A stretch of 52,557 bases of DNA. It comes from Planctomycetota bacterium. GTDB taxonomy: Bacteria > Planctomycetota > UBA1135 > GCA-002748355. The position numbers were made by a program, and so were the translations under genes. Location of the stretch: the NCBI GenBank assembly GCA_002748355.1, contig PDSF01000052.1:1-52557 (forward strand). The letters run 5' to 3'. Within the stretch, counting starts at the first letter, position 1, and each line of letters opens with the position of its first letter. Under the pieces are notes generated by a model that was given only the letters and a program-made list of their open reading frames with translations, ran no database searches and had not been told where the DNA came from. Shown here one piece after another: positions 29,313-38,160 of the stretch.

Positions 29313-30469
29313 TCATGCCGCAGCGAGTTCCAACTCGGCCGGCGACTGATAGCCGAGACTCGAGTGCAGGCGCTGCCGGTTGTAGAAGGCCTCGATGTAT
29401 TCGAACAAGCTGGCTCTGGCCTCCGCGCGCGTGCGATAGCGCTGGCGGTCGACGAGTTCGGTCTTGAGCGTGTGGTAGAAGCTCTCCATCACCGCGTTGT
29501 CGTAGCAGTTTCCCTTCCTGCTCATGCTGAGCCGAATCCCGTGATCGCGAGTGAAGTCGCGAAACTCCTTCGAGCTGTACTGCACGCCACGGTCCGAATG
29601 GTGGATCAGTCCAGGAGGCGGCGAGCGACGCTCAATTGCCATCTGTAGCGGCGACGTGACCGACGTCGCCGCGAGAGATGCGCTCATCGCCCAGCCGACG
29701 ATCTTCCTCGAGCAACGGTCCATCGTCGTGGCCAGGTAGAGCCATCCCTGGTCGGTGGCGATGTAAGTGATGTCGGAGACGAATATCTCGTTCGGTTTCT
29801 TCGCCATCGCGAAGTTCTGATCGAGAAGATTCGGAGCCACGGGGTTGCTGTGCTTCGAATCCGTCGTCTGGGGTCGAAAGCGCTTCTTGGGTATCGGCCG
29901 CAGCCCAGCACGCCTCATGAGACGCGCCACCCGATTGAGGCCACACTCAATGCCGCGGCGGATCAACAGCGAATGAATGCGGGCCGAACCGTAGGTCTTC
30001 CGGGACTCCTTGAAGACCCCGCGGATCAGCCCAGTCAACCGTCGCTTGTCGATCTCACGATGGCTCTCTGGCCGCTTGAGCCACGCGTAGAAACCACTCC
30101 GGGAGACCTCTAAGGCGTACACATCAGGCCCACCTCGAAGATCTCCCGGTGGTCGCGAACGAACTGAAACCTCAGCTCGATTCTCTCGCGAAGTAGGCCG
30201 TCGCATTTTTAGGATGTCGCGCTCCTGACGCGCGATGCTTAGCTCGCGGCGCAGCTCACGATTCTCAGCTTCGAGATCACGCTGCTGCTGGTCGGCGGGG
30301 GTAGGCGAAACGACACCGTGTGGCGCGTACCTCGCCTTCCAGAGCGTCAGCATGTTCCTGTTGATGCCGAGCCCATCGGCGACATCGCTGATGGCACGAC
30401 CTAGCTCGACGGCCTGCCTCACCGCCTCGAGTTTGAACTCCAGGCTGTGCCTTTTCGTCTCTTGACCAT
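29313..30469 (-). mobile_element. IS3-family insertion sequence, decayed
   Basis: The coding part of one IS3-family element, with an orfA helix-turn-helix part and an orfB DDE transposase part. Limits given are those of the coding region; terminal inverted repeats and target duplication were not found by eye, so the true element is probably larger by several tens of bases on each side. It lies between the DHH gene and thiD. Confidence 0.85.
29313..30469 (-). pseudogene. IS3 transposase orfAB with three apparent 1-base deletions
   Basis: The transposase has the family catalytic core in orfB: FVSDITYIATDQGWLYL (first Asp), HHSDRGVQYSS (second Asp), and MSRKGNCYDNAVMESFYHTLK with the catalytic Glu. 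The frame reads through continuously from about 30503 to the stop at 29313, but two segments are scrambled. Adding one A at the A4 run 30452-30455 joins an ATG at 30469 (AAGGAG upstream) to the conserved RHSLEFKLEAVRQ. Adding one A at the A5 run 30206-30210 restores the orfA end NATAYFARESS and stop. Adding one C at 30114-30115 joins RFQFVRDHREIFEVGLMC to LEVSRSGFYAW. So the copy is probably inactive, unless these are homopolymer sequencing errors. Confidence 0.8.
30172..30469 (-). CDS. IS3 orfA remnant (helix-turn-helix subunit)
   Basis: If the two short A-run deletions are repaired, orfA would run from the ATG at 30469 to the TGA at 30172-30174, about 99 residues. It has the IS3 orfA pattern: basic N-terminus, EFKLEAVRQAVELG, a helix-turn-helix (ISDVADGLGINRNMLTLWKARY) and a leucine-zipper-like tail (LEAENRELRRELSIARQERD). 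orfB would then be read in the -1 frame, the usual IS3 arrangement. Confidence 0.55.
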
Positions 30470-30503
30470 GGCGGACATTCTCCTTCTGGAGCCAGCCGAC
30501 CAC

Positions 30504-30781
30504 CGATACAAGCGCATTGCACTCGACTCAGCGGCTGCTGATGCGCTTCTGGTTGACCTGTTGTTGGACCCTTTTGAGGATCCTCCGGAGAAAATCAGCC
30601 TCGACTTGGTCCTTATCAAAGCGATATGCGGCGGGCACAGTGTGACACGTTACGACTTCGACTCCTCAAAATCGGAGCTGTCGTCAAGATCAGCGCTCGC
30701 AAGATCTGGGGCTTTGTGACAAGCCTCGTTTCTCACTCCCTGGAGCTAGACGAATCGCGCAGCCGAGCGAAGCCACAGGGG
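30504..30781. other. Spacer between the insertion sequence and thiD
   Basis: About 280 bp without a convincing gene. It probably contains the right end of the insertion sequence, but no inverted repeat with the left side was identified. Confidence 0.4.
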
Positions 30782-31525
30782 CTACTTGGCCGGGGATAGC
30801 AGTTCTCCCCAGAGGCTTTGCAGGCTGGCGATGGCTTTCTCGGCGGCGCGGTGGATGGGGGCGCCCTTTGCGAGTTCGCAGGCGAGGAGGGAGGAGAGGC
30901 TGCAGCCGGTGCCGCGCCGGGCCGGGCCTTCTTGGCGGGGATGCACGAACTCGACCTTGCCTTCGGCGCTGTGCAGGGTGTCGATGAGGTCAGTGCCGGG
31001 GCGGGCGTGGCCGCCCTTGACCAGGACGCTCTTGGCGCCATGACTGAGCAGCAGCTCTGGGTCGTCGCCGAGCCACTCGAGTTCGGGGAGGTTGGGCGTC
31101 CAATGGGCGCCGAGGGGCATCAGCCATTCGAAGAGCCCGGCGCGCAGCTCTCTGCTGGCGCTGTAGCCACCAGCGCTGGCGGCCTGCACCGGGTCGATGA
31201 CGATGGGCACGCCGTCGCGGCTCCAGCGGGTGAGCAGCGGCCGGGCCTCGACCAGAGTCGCGGGGGAGACCACCAGGCCGAGCTTGATGGCATCGGGCGG
31301 GCCTTCTTCGGCGAGGGCGCGCAGGGCGCCGATGACGCTGCCGCTGGGCGCTGCATAGGCACTGAAGAACTCGCCGAGGTTCTGTTCGGTCAATGCGGTG
31401 ACGACGCCCAGAGCCTGGCAGCCGGAGCGCTCGACGGCCCAGGCGTCGCGGAGCAGTCCGGCGGCGCCACGCGGGTCCAGCCCGGAGAGGCAGAGGATCC
31501 TCTTCTTTTCCAGGGAGCCGCTCAC
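30782..31525 (-). CDS. thiD: Hydroxymethylpyrimidine/phosphomethylpyrimidine kinase
   Basis: ThiD phosphorylates hydroxymethylpyrimidine twice to give the pyrimidine half of thiamine. The 247-residue product belongs to the ribokinase-like fold: an N-terminal LCLSGLDPRGAAGLLRD in place of the usual SGSDxxGxAG, a central IVIDPV strand, the TPNLPELEWL segment, VLVKGGHA, and the catalytic anion hole RGTGCSLSSLLA near the C-terminus. The N-terminal motif is slightly divergent. GTG at 31525 overlaps the upstream acyl-CoA synthetase stop (GTGA), so the two are translationally coupled, an unusual partnership. No other thiamine gene is in the window. Confidence 0.85.
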   Translation of the reverse strand: MSGSLEKKRILCLSGLDPRGAAGLLRDAWAVERSGCQALGVVTALTEQNLGEFFSAYAAPSGSVIGALRALAEEGPPDAIKLGLVVSPATLVEARPLLTRWSRDGVPIVIDPVQAASAGGYSASRELRAGLFEWLMPLGAHWTPNLPELEWLGDDPELLLSHGAKSVLVKGGHARPGTDLIDTLHSAEGKVEFVHPRQEGPARRGTGCSLSSLLACELAKGAPIHRAAEKAIASLQSLWGELLSPAK

Positions 31526-33351
31526 AGTCTTCCTCGCATCTTGGCTTCGCCCGTCTCGAACATGGCCTCGATCTCGCGCGCGAAGCTCTGGTGGATCACC
31601 TTGCGGCGCAGCTTGAGGGTCTCGGTTTCGGTGCCGTCCTCGTAGCTGAAGGGCTTGTCCATGACGTGGAAGGGCCCGACCCGGTCTACCGGCCGGAAGG
31701 CCGAGCCTTCGCCGAGCAGTCGATCGAACTCCTGGCGCAGGGTTTGGTGGAGCCTGATTTTGGGCTCTTCGCCGTGGGAGGCCTCCTTGGCGACCCGCTC
31801 ATAGTCGGGGACGACGAGGGCTCCGACCTGCTTCTTGTCTTGGCCGACCAGCATGACCTGGTGGATCCAGGGGCTGGTGCGGAGTTGGCACTCGATGGGC
31901 TCGGGTTCGACGTTTTCGCCGCTCTTCAGCACGATGGTGTCCTTGCAGCGGCCCAGGATGCTTAGCTCGCCACCTTGGTCGATGTGGCCCAGGTCGCCGC
32001 TGTGCAGCCAGCCGTTGTCGTCGAGCACCGCGCGGGTCTTGGCCTCGTCGCGGTAGTAGCCACGCATGACCTGCGGGCCGCGGATCCAGATCTCGCCGTT
32101 TTCCCCTGGGGCGAGCACCGCGCCTTCGGGGCTGCGGATCTGGATTTCGGTTTCGGGCAGGGGGGCACCGACGGTCTCGGCGCGGTTGTGCTGCGGGTCG
32201 CGCACGCTCACCACCGGGGAAGTTTCGGTGAGTCCGTAGCCCTGGACGATGGGTAGGCCGAGGCTTACCAGGAAACGGTCGACCTCGACGGGAAGGGCGC
32301 TGCCGCCAGAGACGCCGATGCGGAGCTGGCCGCCGAGGGCCTTCCACAGTGGCGCCAGTAGGGTGCGGGAAAGGCGTTGGTGGAGGGCGCGGGTGAGTGG
32401 GCCGGCTTTGCCAGCGGCGACTCGGGCGCCGAGGGCGAAGACCGGTGCCAGCAGGGCGCGTTTGTAGCGAGGAGCTTCCTCCAGGCGCGCCTTCAGCCCT
32501 GCGGCAAGCTGTTCCCAGATGCGCGGGACGAAGGCGACGAGCTGGGGAGAAAGCTCTCGTAGGTCGTTTTTGAGCCTGCGCGTATCGGTGTAGATGATCG
32601 GGCAGCCCCGGGCTAGGGCGACGTATTCTTTGATGCGCTCGTACATGTGCCAGGCAGGCAGGATGGAGAGCATCCTCCCGCCGGGTTCGATGTCGAGGAC
32701 GGCGCAGGCGGCGTCGACGTTGGAGCGGACATTGCGGTGGGTGAGGACCACGCCCTTGGGCGAGTCGGTGGTCCCGCTGGTGTAGACGATGGTGAGGATG
32801 TCCTCGGGCTCGATGGCTTCGCGGGCCTGGAGTAGCAGGCTCTCGGCTTCGCCACGGGCGAAGAGTTCGCGGCCCAGTTGTAGTAGCTGCTGGAGGCTGT
32901 CTGCCCCGTCGCCATCCAGGGTCCAGCAGCGCAGCTGTGGCAGGCGCGTGCGCATCGGCGCCGCATGCTCCTCGTCCTCGAAGAAGACCGCAGAGCAGCC
33001 ACTGTGCTCGGCGATCATCTGCAATTCGGCCGGGGCCGTGTCGCGTCCACGTGGGACCGAGACGAGTCCTGTTGCCGCCAGGGCTTGGTCGACGAGGATC
33101 CAGGCGCGCCGGTTGTCGGCGAAGAGCCCAATGCGCTGCCCGCGTTCGAAGCCGAGTGAGAGCAGGGCCGCTGCCAGGAAGCGCACTTCATCGTGGAAGC
33201 GGGCGAAGCTCCAGGCTTCGCCCTCTTGCTGGGGGCTGTCGCGCGGCAGGAAAATCAGCTCGGCATGTTTGTGGCGGGTGGCTTCGAGTAGGGGGGGAAT
33301 GAGGGCGGCGCCCGCAGGCGCCGCCGATAGATGCTCGTCCATGCCAGCCAT
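31522..33351 (-). CDS. AMP-dependent acyl-CoA synthetase (long-chain fatty acid-CoA ligase-like)
   Basis: The product of about 609 residues is an ANL-superfamily adenylating enzyme. It has the P-loop-like AMP motif TIVYTSGTTDSPKGVVLTHR, the FVPRIWEQL segment typical of long-chain acyl-CoA synthetases, GYGLTETSPVVS, and HSGDLGHID with the hinge and C-terminal LGRCKDTIVLKSGENVEP. It probably activates fatty acids to acyl-CoA at the cytoplasmic membrane. In-frame ATG codons at 33351 and 33342 are both possible; neither has a clear Shine-Dalgarno. Its activity would feed acetyl-CoA, after beta-oxidation, to the glyoxylate shunt encoded in the window. Confidence 0.9.
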   Translation of the reverse strand: MAGMDEHLSAAPAGAALIPPLLEATRHKHAELIFLPRDSPQQEGEAWSFARFHDEVRFLAAALLSLGFERGQRIGLFADNRRAWILVDQALAATGLVSVPRGRDTAPAELQMIAEHSGCSAVFFEDEEHAAPMRTRLPQLRCWTLDGDGADSLQQLLQLGRELFARGEAESLLLQAREAIEPEDILTIVYTSGTTDSPKGVVLTHRNVRSNVDAACAVLDIEPGGRMLSILPAWHMYERIKEYVALARGCPIIYTDTRRLKNDLRELSPQLVAFVPRIWEQLAAGLKARLEEAPRYKRALLAPVFALGARVAAGKAGPLTRALHQRLSRTLLAPLWKALGGQLRIGVSGGSALPVEVDRFLVSLGLPIVQGYGLTETSPVVSVRDPQHNRAETVGAPLPETEIQIRSPEGAVLAPGENGEIWIRGPQVMRGYYRDEAKTRAVLDDNGWLHSGDLGHIDQGGELSILGRCKDTIVLKSGENVEPEPIECQLRTSPWIHQVMLVGQDKKQVGALVVPDYERVAKEASHGEEPKIRLHQTLRQEFDRLLGEGSAFRPVDRVGPFHVMDKPFSYEDGTETETLKLRRKVIHQSFAREIEAMFETGEAKMRGRL

Positions 33352-33459
33352 TCTGTGGCAAGCCCGGCTCTGAGCCAGACCTTCCTGAGTCTTAGCCGAG
33401 GGCCAGGAAGAAACGCACGGCGCCAAAACAGCGTCAGCGACGCCTCCGCTGCGCCACAA

Positions 33460-33501
33460 GGTCTCGGCGAATCGGTGGATTCGCCTGCGTTTTCTGGCAG
33501 C
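33460..33501 (+). repeat. Dispersed intergenic palindrome, copy 3
   Basis: GGTCTCGGCGAATC, a five-base loop, then GATTCGCC and GCGTTTTCTGGCAGC. The inner GGCGAAT/ATTCGCC stem is perfect. It lies upstream of the acyl-CoA synthetase and 110 bp before the tRNA, so it is not obviously placed as a terminator. Confidence 0.75.
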
Positions 33502-33568
33502 AATGGGGGGCCGACTTCGGCCTTTCGCTCCTCGCCAGACTTTTTCAGCGGCCTAGCTGGGCCAAAGC

Positions 33569-33596
33569 TTGACCGGGCTCTCTGCTTCCGTATCTT
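33569..33596 (+). promoter_or_regulatory. Candidate sigma-70 promoter for tRNA-Gly
   Basis: TTGACC (33569-33574) and TATCTT (33591-33596) are separated by 16 bases and end 14 bases before the tRNA. Both hexamers are close to TTGACA/TATAAT. Confidence 0.65.
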
Positions 33597-33610
33597 TCCT
33601 CGCCCTGGAA

Positions 33611-33686
33611 GCGGGTGTAGCTCAGTGGCTAGAGCATCACGTTGCCAACGTGAGGGTCGTGAGTTCGAATCTCATCACCCGCTCCA
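33611..33686 (+). tRNA. tRNA-Gly (anticodon GCC)
   Basis: A complete 76-base cloverleaf. The acceptor stem GCGGGTG pairs with CACCCGC. The D arm is GCTC/GAGC, the anticodon arm TCACG/CGTGA with loop TTGCCAA (anticodon GCC, reading GGC/GGU), and the T arm GTGAG/CTCAT with loop TTCGAAT. CCA is encoded (33684-33686). Gly-GCC is the expected major isoacceptor in a GC-rich genome. Confidence 0.97.
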
Positions 33687-33701
33687 ACAACAGCAAAGAC
33701 C

Positions 33702-33770
33702 CACAGTACGCCCGATGGAGCGGCTGAGACTCGCTAACGAGCACAGGCCTTCTCGTCGGGCGTTTCTGTG
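33702..33770 (+). terminator. Structured region after tRNA-Gly
   Basis: CACAG (33702-33706) and ACGCCCGA (33708-33715) pair with TCGGGCGT (33756-33763) and CTGTG (33766-33770), with small bulges and an inner CTCG/CGAG hairpin. The TTTCTG after the main stem is T-rich, so it may end the tRNA transcript. Confidence 0.5.
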
Positions 33771-33863
33771 TACTGGCGCCGGCTACCCTCGATGCCCGGG
33801 CGCTGGTGATCCCGGGAGTCTTTTTCTCCGAACGAAATGCTCGCGGCGTGGCGGGCCGGCAGT

Positions 33864-33902
33864 AAATGCCTGCCTCAAATGCCTGCCTCAAATGCCTGCC
33901 TC
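33864..33902. repeat. Three tandem copies of a 13-bp unit
   Basis: AAATGCCTGCCTC is repeated exactly at 33864, 33877 and 33890. It lies in a 330-bp gene-free spacer between the tRNA and the DUF4870 gene, in which no other feature was seen apart from the hairpin at 33702-33770. Confidence 0.93.
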
Positions 33903-34018
33903 GGGCCCATGCCCTTCCTGCGCGCCGCTTCGAGGCCATCCGCTTGCGGGCCGAGCGAATGCGCCGAGCAGCGTGCAGTTTTCCCCCGCAGCTCAACGTT
34001 ATGAGCGCGGGGCGCCCG

Positions 34019-34525
34019 TTACTCAGGATCGCTTACCCGAAAGAAGGGTATGGATCCGGGGTATTTCCAGGCCTCGCCGGACTGCGCCTTTATGGCACCG
34101 ACCACCGGGAAAATGATAACGATAACGCCCAGGACGATGAGGAGGGGGAGGCCGATGATTGCGAGGGTCAATACAAAGAAAATGGCGGCAAGTGGGATGA
34201 CGGTCATCATCCAGTTGGCCACGATGCGGCCATGGCGGTCGATGATGGGGGAGTCGTTTTTCTTGGTCTGCCAGATCAGTATCGGCACGATCAGGCCAGC
34301 CAAGGGGACTAGGTAGCCGCAGAACTGGGAAAGATGTATGGCCATCCCCCACATGTTGGCGTTGGAGCGGTTCTCCTCTAGCGTCTGCTTGAGGCTCTGA
34401 ACTGGAGAGCTTGGAGGCTGCTTGCTTGCGAGGAGGGTGGCCTTGGCTTTGGTGAATTCCTGCTCGGAGAGGGCACCGGACTTCCTGAGTTCGTTCAGCT
34501 TTTCTAGCTCTTCTGCTATGTCCAT
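34019..34525 (-). CDS. DUF4870-family small membrane protein with SHOCT-like N-terminus
   Basis: The 168-residue product starts with a short SHOCT-like helical motif (LEKLNELRKSGALSEQEFTK), then has three or four hydrophobic segments of the DUF4870 type: about 60-85 (HLSQFCGYLVPLAGLIVPIL), and about 105-145 as a hairpin (VIPLAAIFFVLTLAIIGLPL, VLGVIVIIFPVVGAI). The family conserved IIDRHGRIVANWM, usually written as HARQALNWQ in relatives, is present. Function is unknown. ATG at 34525 is the only good start. It lies just downstream of the cystathionine beta-synthase-like gene on the same strand, 63 bp apart. Confidence 0.8.
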   Translation of the reverse strand: MDIAEELEKLNELRKSGALSEQEFTKAKATLLASKQPPSSPVQSLKQTLEENRSNANMWGMAIHLSQFCGYLVPLAGLIVPILIWQTKKNDSPIIDRHGRIVANWMMTVIPLAAIFFVLTLAIIGLPLLIVLGVIVIIFPVVGAIKAQSGEAWKYPGSIPFFRVSDPE

Positions 34526-34588
34526 CAGCTCTTCCTATTGGGGGATTTGTATTCTGCCTGATCGCACTGCCGCGCAGCAAGCGGGCGA

Positions 34589-35959
<1,371 letters not shown>

Positions 35960-36004
35960 GGTCGGCAGTTTGCCGGGGGGCTGAGCCTTTCTCCAGCGTG
36001 GCGA

Positions 36005-37861
36005 ATGTCGCAGCATGGGGGAGTGACCGGCCCAGCGATCGCCCCACTACGTGCAGTGCAGAGCCTGCGCACCCGTCTTCTGCTCGGCCTCGCCATTGCG
36101 ACGGCGCTGCCGCTGCTGCTCTTCGGCTGGCTCGGAGGTCAGGAGCTGCGCCGAAGCACCCGTGACAACCTGATCGTGCACCTGGTGCAGGGGTTGGCGC
36201 GGCGGGGGGCGGAGCGGCTCGATGCCTGGTTTACCCGGACCGAACGGGCGGCCAGGCTGGTGGTTGCGGCTGGGGAGCTGCAGGCGGCCTTCGAAGGGCC
36301 GCAGGGCCGTGAGCGCTTCGAACGCTGGTTTTTGCAAGCGGGGCCCGAGGTGCGTTCGCTGGGCGACCTCCTGCTGGCCGAACGCGGCCCCGACGGTGAT
36401 TGGCGGCTGATCCTGCGCACGCGCGCCGAGCATCCCGGCACTTTGGGGGGCGAACTCCCGGCCTCGGTGCGGGAGCTCTTGCAGGAGGCGGAATCGCGCG
36501 ATGAGGCGCGTTTCTTCGCGCCGCGAACCGAAGAGTTCAGTGAGCGGACCACCCTCTCGCATCCGCGCGATCCAGCCGGCTATGTCCTGCCCTATGCCTT
36601 GCCCCTGCGTCGGCCCAACCAGCTGCCGCTCGGGGTTGTGTTGTTCTTCCTGCCCTTCGAGGACGTGCAGCATGCGGTTGCGGCCGCCGAAGGGGTGCTC
36701 GCCGAGGACTGGGGGCTGGATTCGGGGGCGGCCTTCCTCATGGACCAGGGGGCCGGGCGCTTCCTGCTGCACAGTGATCGTAGCCGCATTGGCGAGATGC
36801 CCGCTGCGTCGACGGAACAGGTGATCAAGCTGGAGGCTTTGGCGGCTGAACGCGAGCTCCCCTGGGCCTTTGGCGTCAGCGCTGACGAGCGCGAACTCTT
36901 TCGCAGTGTCGACCAGCTGGGCGCCTCATTCCTGGGCCTTTTGGTCTTGGTGCTCTTGTTGACCCTGGGCATTGCTGCCGTGCTCCTGGTCGCGGCGACG
37001 CGTTCCTTGCGTGAGCTTGAGAGCTTTGCCCAGGAGATTGGCGCCGGGCGGCTGGAGGCAAGGGCCGGGCCCACCGGTCCCCGCGAAGTGCGGGCACTGG
37101 GCAATGCCCTCAACACCATGGCCGAGCAGCTGGCCGAGGACCGGGAGCGGCGCCGCGTTGCCGAGCGCGAGGCCGCGTGGACCAAGATGGCGCGGCAGGT
37201 CGCGCACGAGATCAAGAATCCGCTGCAGCCGGTGCGTCTGCAAGGAGAACTCCTGTATCGCGAGCTGAGCCGTGCCGAGCTGGAGGAAGAGCTGCGGCAC
37301 AAGCTGCTGCGTTCGAACGAGGTCATCCTGCGCCAGGTCGATGCCCTGCAGCGCATTGTCGCGGACTTCTCGCAGTTCGCGAGTGCTGGGCTGCCGGCGA
37401 AGACGCACGAACGCTTCCAGGCTGCTGCTGTGCTGCACGAGGTGGAGCAGCTCTACTCTGCCATTGACGATGACGGGGTGCGGGTCGAGTTTGACATCGA
37501 AGAGGATGCTCGCGAAGCCTGGCTCTTGGGCAGCCCGCTGCGTTTGCAGCAGATCCTGGTGAATCTGGTGAAGAATGCGGTCGAAGCCTCCGCGGCGCAG
37601 CCGGGCGCCCAGCGGGTGTTGCTGCGTGCGAGCGTTACGGATGAAGGCTGGTGCGCCGAGGTCCTTGACGATGGCCCTGGCTTGCCCGAGGACGGCGAGC
37701 AACTCTTCGAGCCCTACTTCTCGACGAAGAAGGGGGGCACCGGGCTGGGGTTGGCGATCAGCCGGCGTAGTGCCGAGGCGATGGGCGGGAGCCTGAGTCT
37801 GAACGCAAGGGCGGTGGCAGGCTGTATCGCTGAGCTGCGTCTGCCGCTCGCGGCTCGTTGA
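36005..37861 (+). CDS. Membrane sensor histidine kinase (NtrY-like layout)
   Basis: The product of about 618 residues has a first membrane segment (about 20-45), a periplasmic sensor domain of about 260 residues, a second membrane segment (about 306-332, LGLLVLVLLLTLGIAAVLLV), a HAMP-like linker (RSLRELESFAQEIGAGRLEA), a dimerisation domain with phospho-acceptor His401 in VAHEIKNPLQP, and a HATPase domain with NLVKNAVEA, DDGPGLP and GGTGLGLAISRR. This is an orthodox kinase with intact catalytic motifs. No response regulator gene is adjacent, so its partner is elsewhere. A GTG at 36023 is an alternative start. It is divergent from the cystathionine beta-synthase-like gene with 45 bp between. 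Confidence 0.88.
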   Translation: MSQHGGVTGPAIAPLRAVQSLRTRLLLGLAIATALPLLLFGWLGGQELRRSTRDNLIVHLVQGLARRGAERLDAWFTRTERAARLVVAAGELQAAFEGPQGRERFERWFLQAGPEVRSLGDLLLAERGPDGDWRLILRTRAEHPGTLGGELPASVRELLQEAESRDEARFFAPRTEEFSERTTLSHPRDPAGYVLPYALPLRRPNQLPLGVVLFFLPFEDVQHAVAAAEGVLAEDWGLDSGAAFLMDQGAGRFLLHSDRSRIGEMPAASTEQVIKLEALAAERELPWAFGVSADERELFRSVDQLGASFLGLLVLVLLLTLGIAAVLLVAATRSLRELESFAQEIGAGRLEARAGPTGPREVRALGNALNTMAEQLAEDRERRRVAEREAAWTKMARQVAHEIKNPLQPVRLQGELLYRELSRAELEEELRHKLLRSNEVILRQVDALQRIVADFSQFASAGLPAKTHERFQAAAVLHEVEQLYSAIDDDGVRVEFDIEEDAREAWLLGSPLRLQQILVNLVKNAVEASAAQPGAQRVLLRASVTDEGWCAEVLDDGPGLPEDGEQLFEPYFSTKKGGTGLGLAISRRSAEAMGGSLSLNARAVAGCIAELRLPLAAR

Positions 37862-37878
37862 TTCATCGTTCCGGTTCC

Positions 37879-38097
37879 TCAGCCTCCTGCCAGGAAGCCG
37901 GTGAGCGCGGCAGCCATGCGCCCTGCTTCGACGGGCTGCGCACCGGCAGGTCTTGGACGATCCCTGGGAGCATCCTCTCGGTTCTCGTGAGTGATCCACG
38001 GCCGGCCAGCTCGGGCTTCGGCCAGGACCGCGTTGGCAGCGAAGGCTCCGACTCCAAGAAGTTTACGGTCGAGCGAAAAATCGCTAGCAAGAGCCAT
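37879..38097 (-). CDS. Possible small gene in the kinase/malate synthase spacer
   Basis: A 72-residue frame on the minus strand reads MALASDFSLDRKLLGVGAF and continues with an Ala-rich helix, then a Pro-rich stretch and a hydrophobic end (MAAALTGFLAGG). It is protein-like and fills most of the 300-bp spacer, but codon third positions are mixed, no Shine-Dalgarno is seen, and no homologue is recognised. It contains one copy of GAGGATGCTC in its sense strand. It may equally be non-coding. Confidence 0.25.
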   Translation of the reverse strand: MALASDFSLDRKLLGVGAFAANAVLAEARAGRPWITHENREDAPRDRPRPAGAQPVEAGRMAAALTGFLAGG

Positions 38098-38160
38098 TTT
38101 GGCTAGGCATCCTCAGGAGAAGCGATCCAGCACTCTGGCTTTGCTTTCTCGGAGGTACCG

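Noticed and set aside
34018..34019. Attachment site at tRNA-Gly
   Set aside because: No direct copy of the tRNA 3' end was found in the window, and no integrase gene is present.
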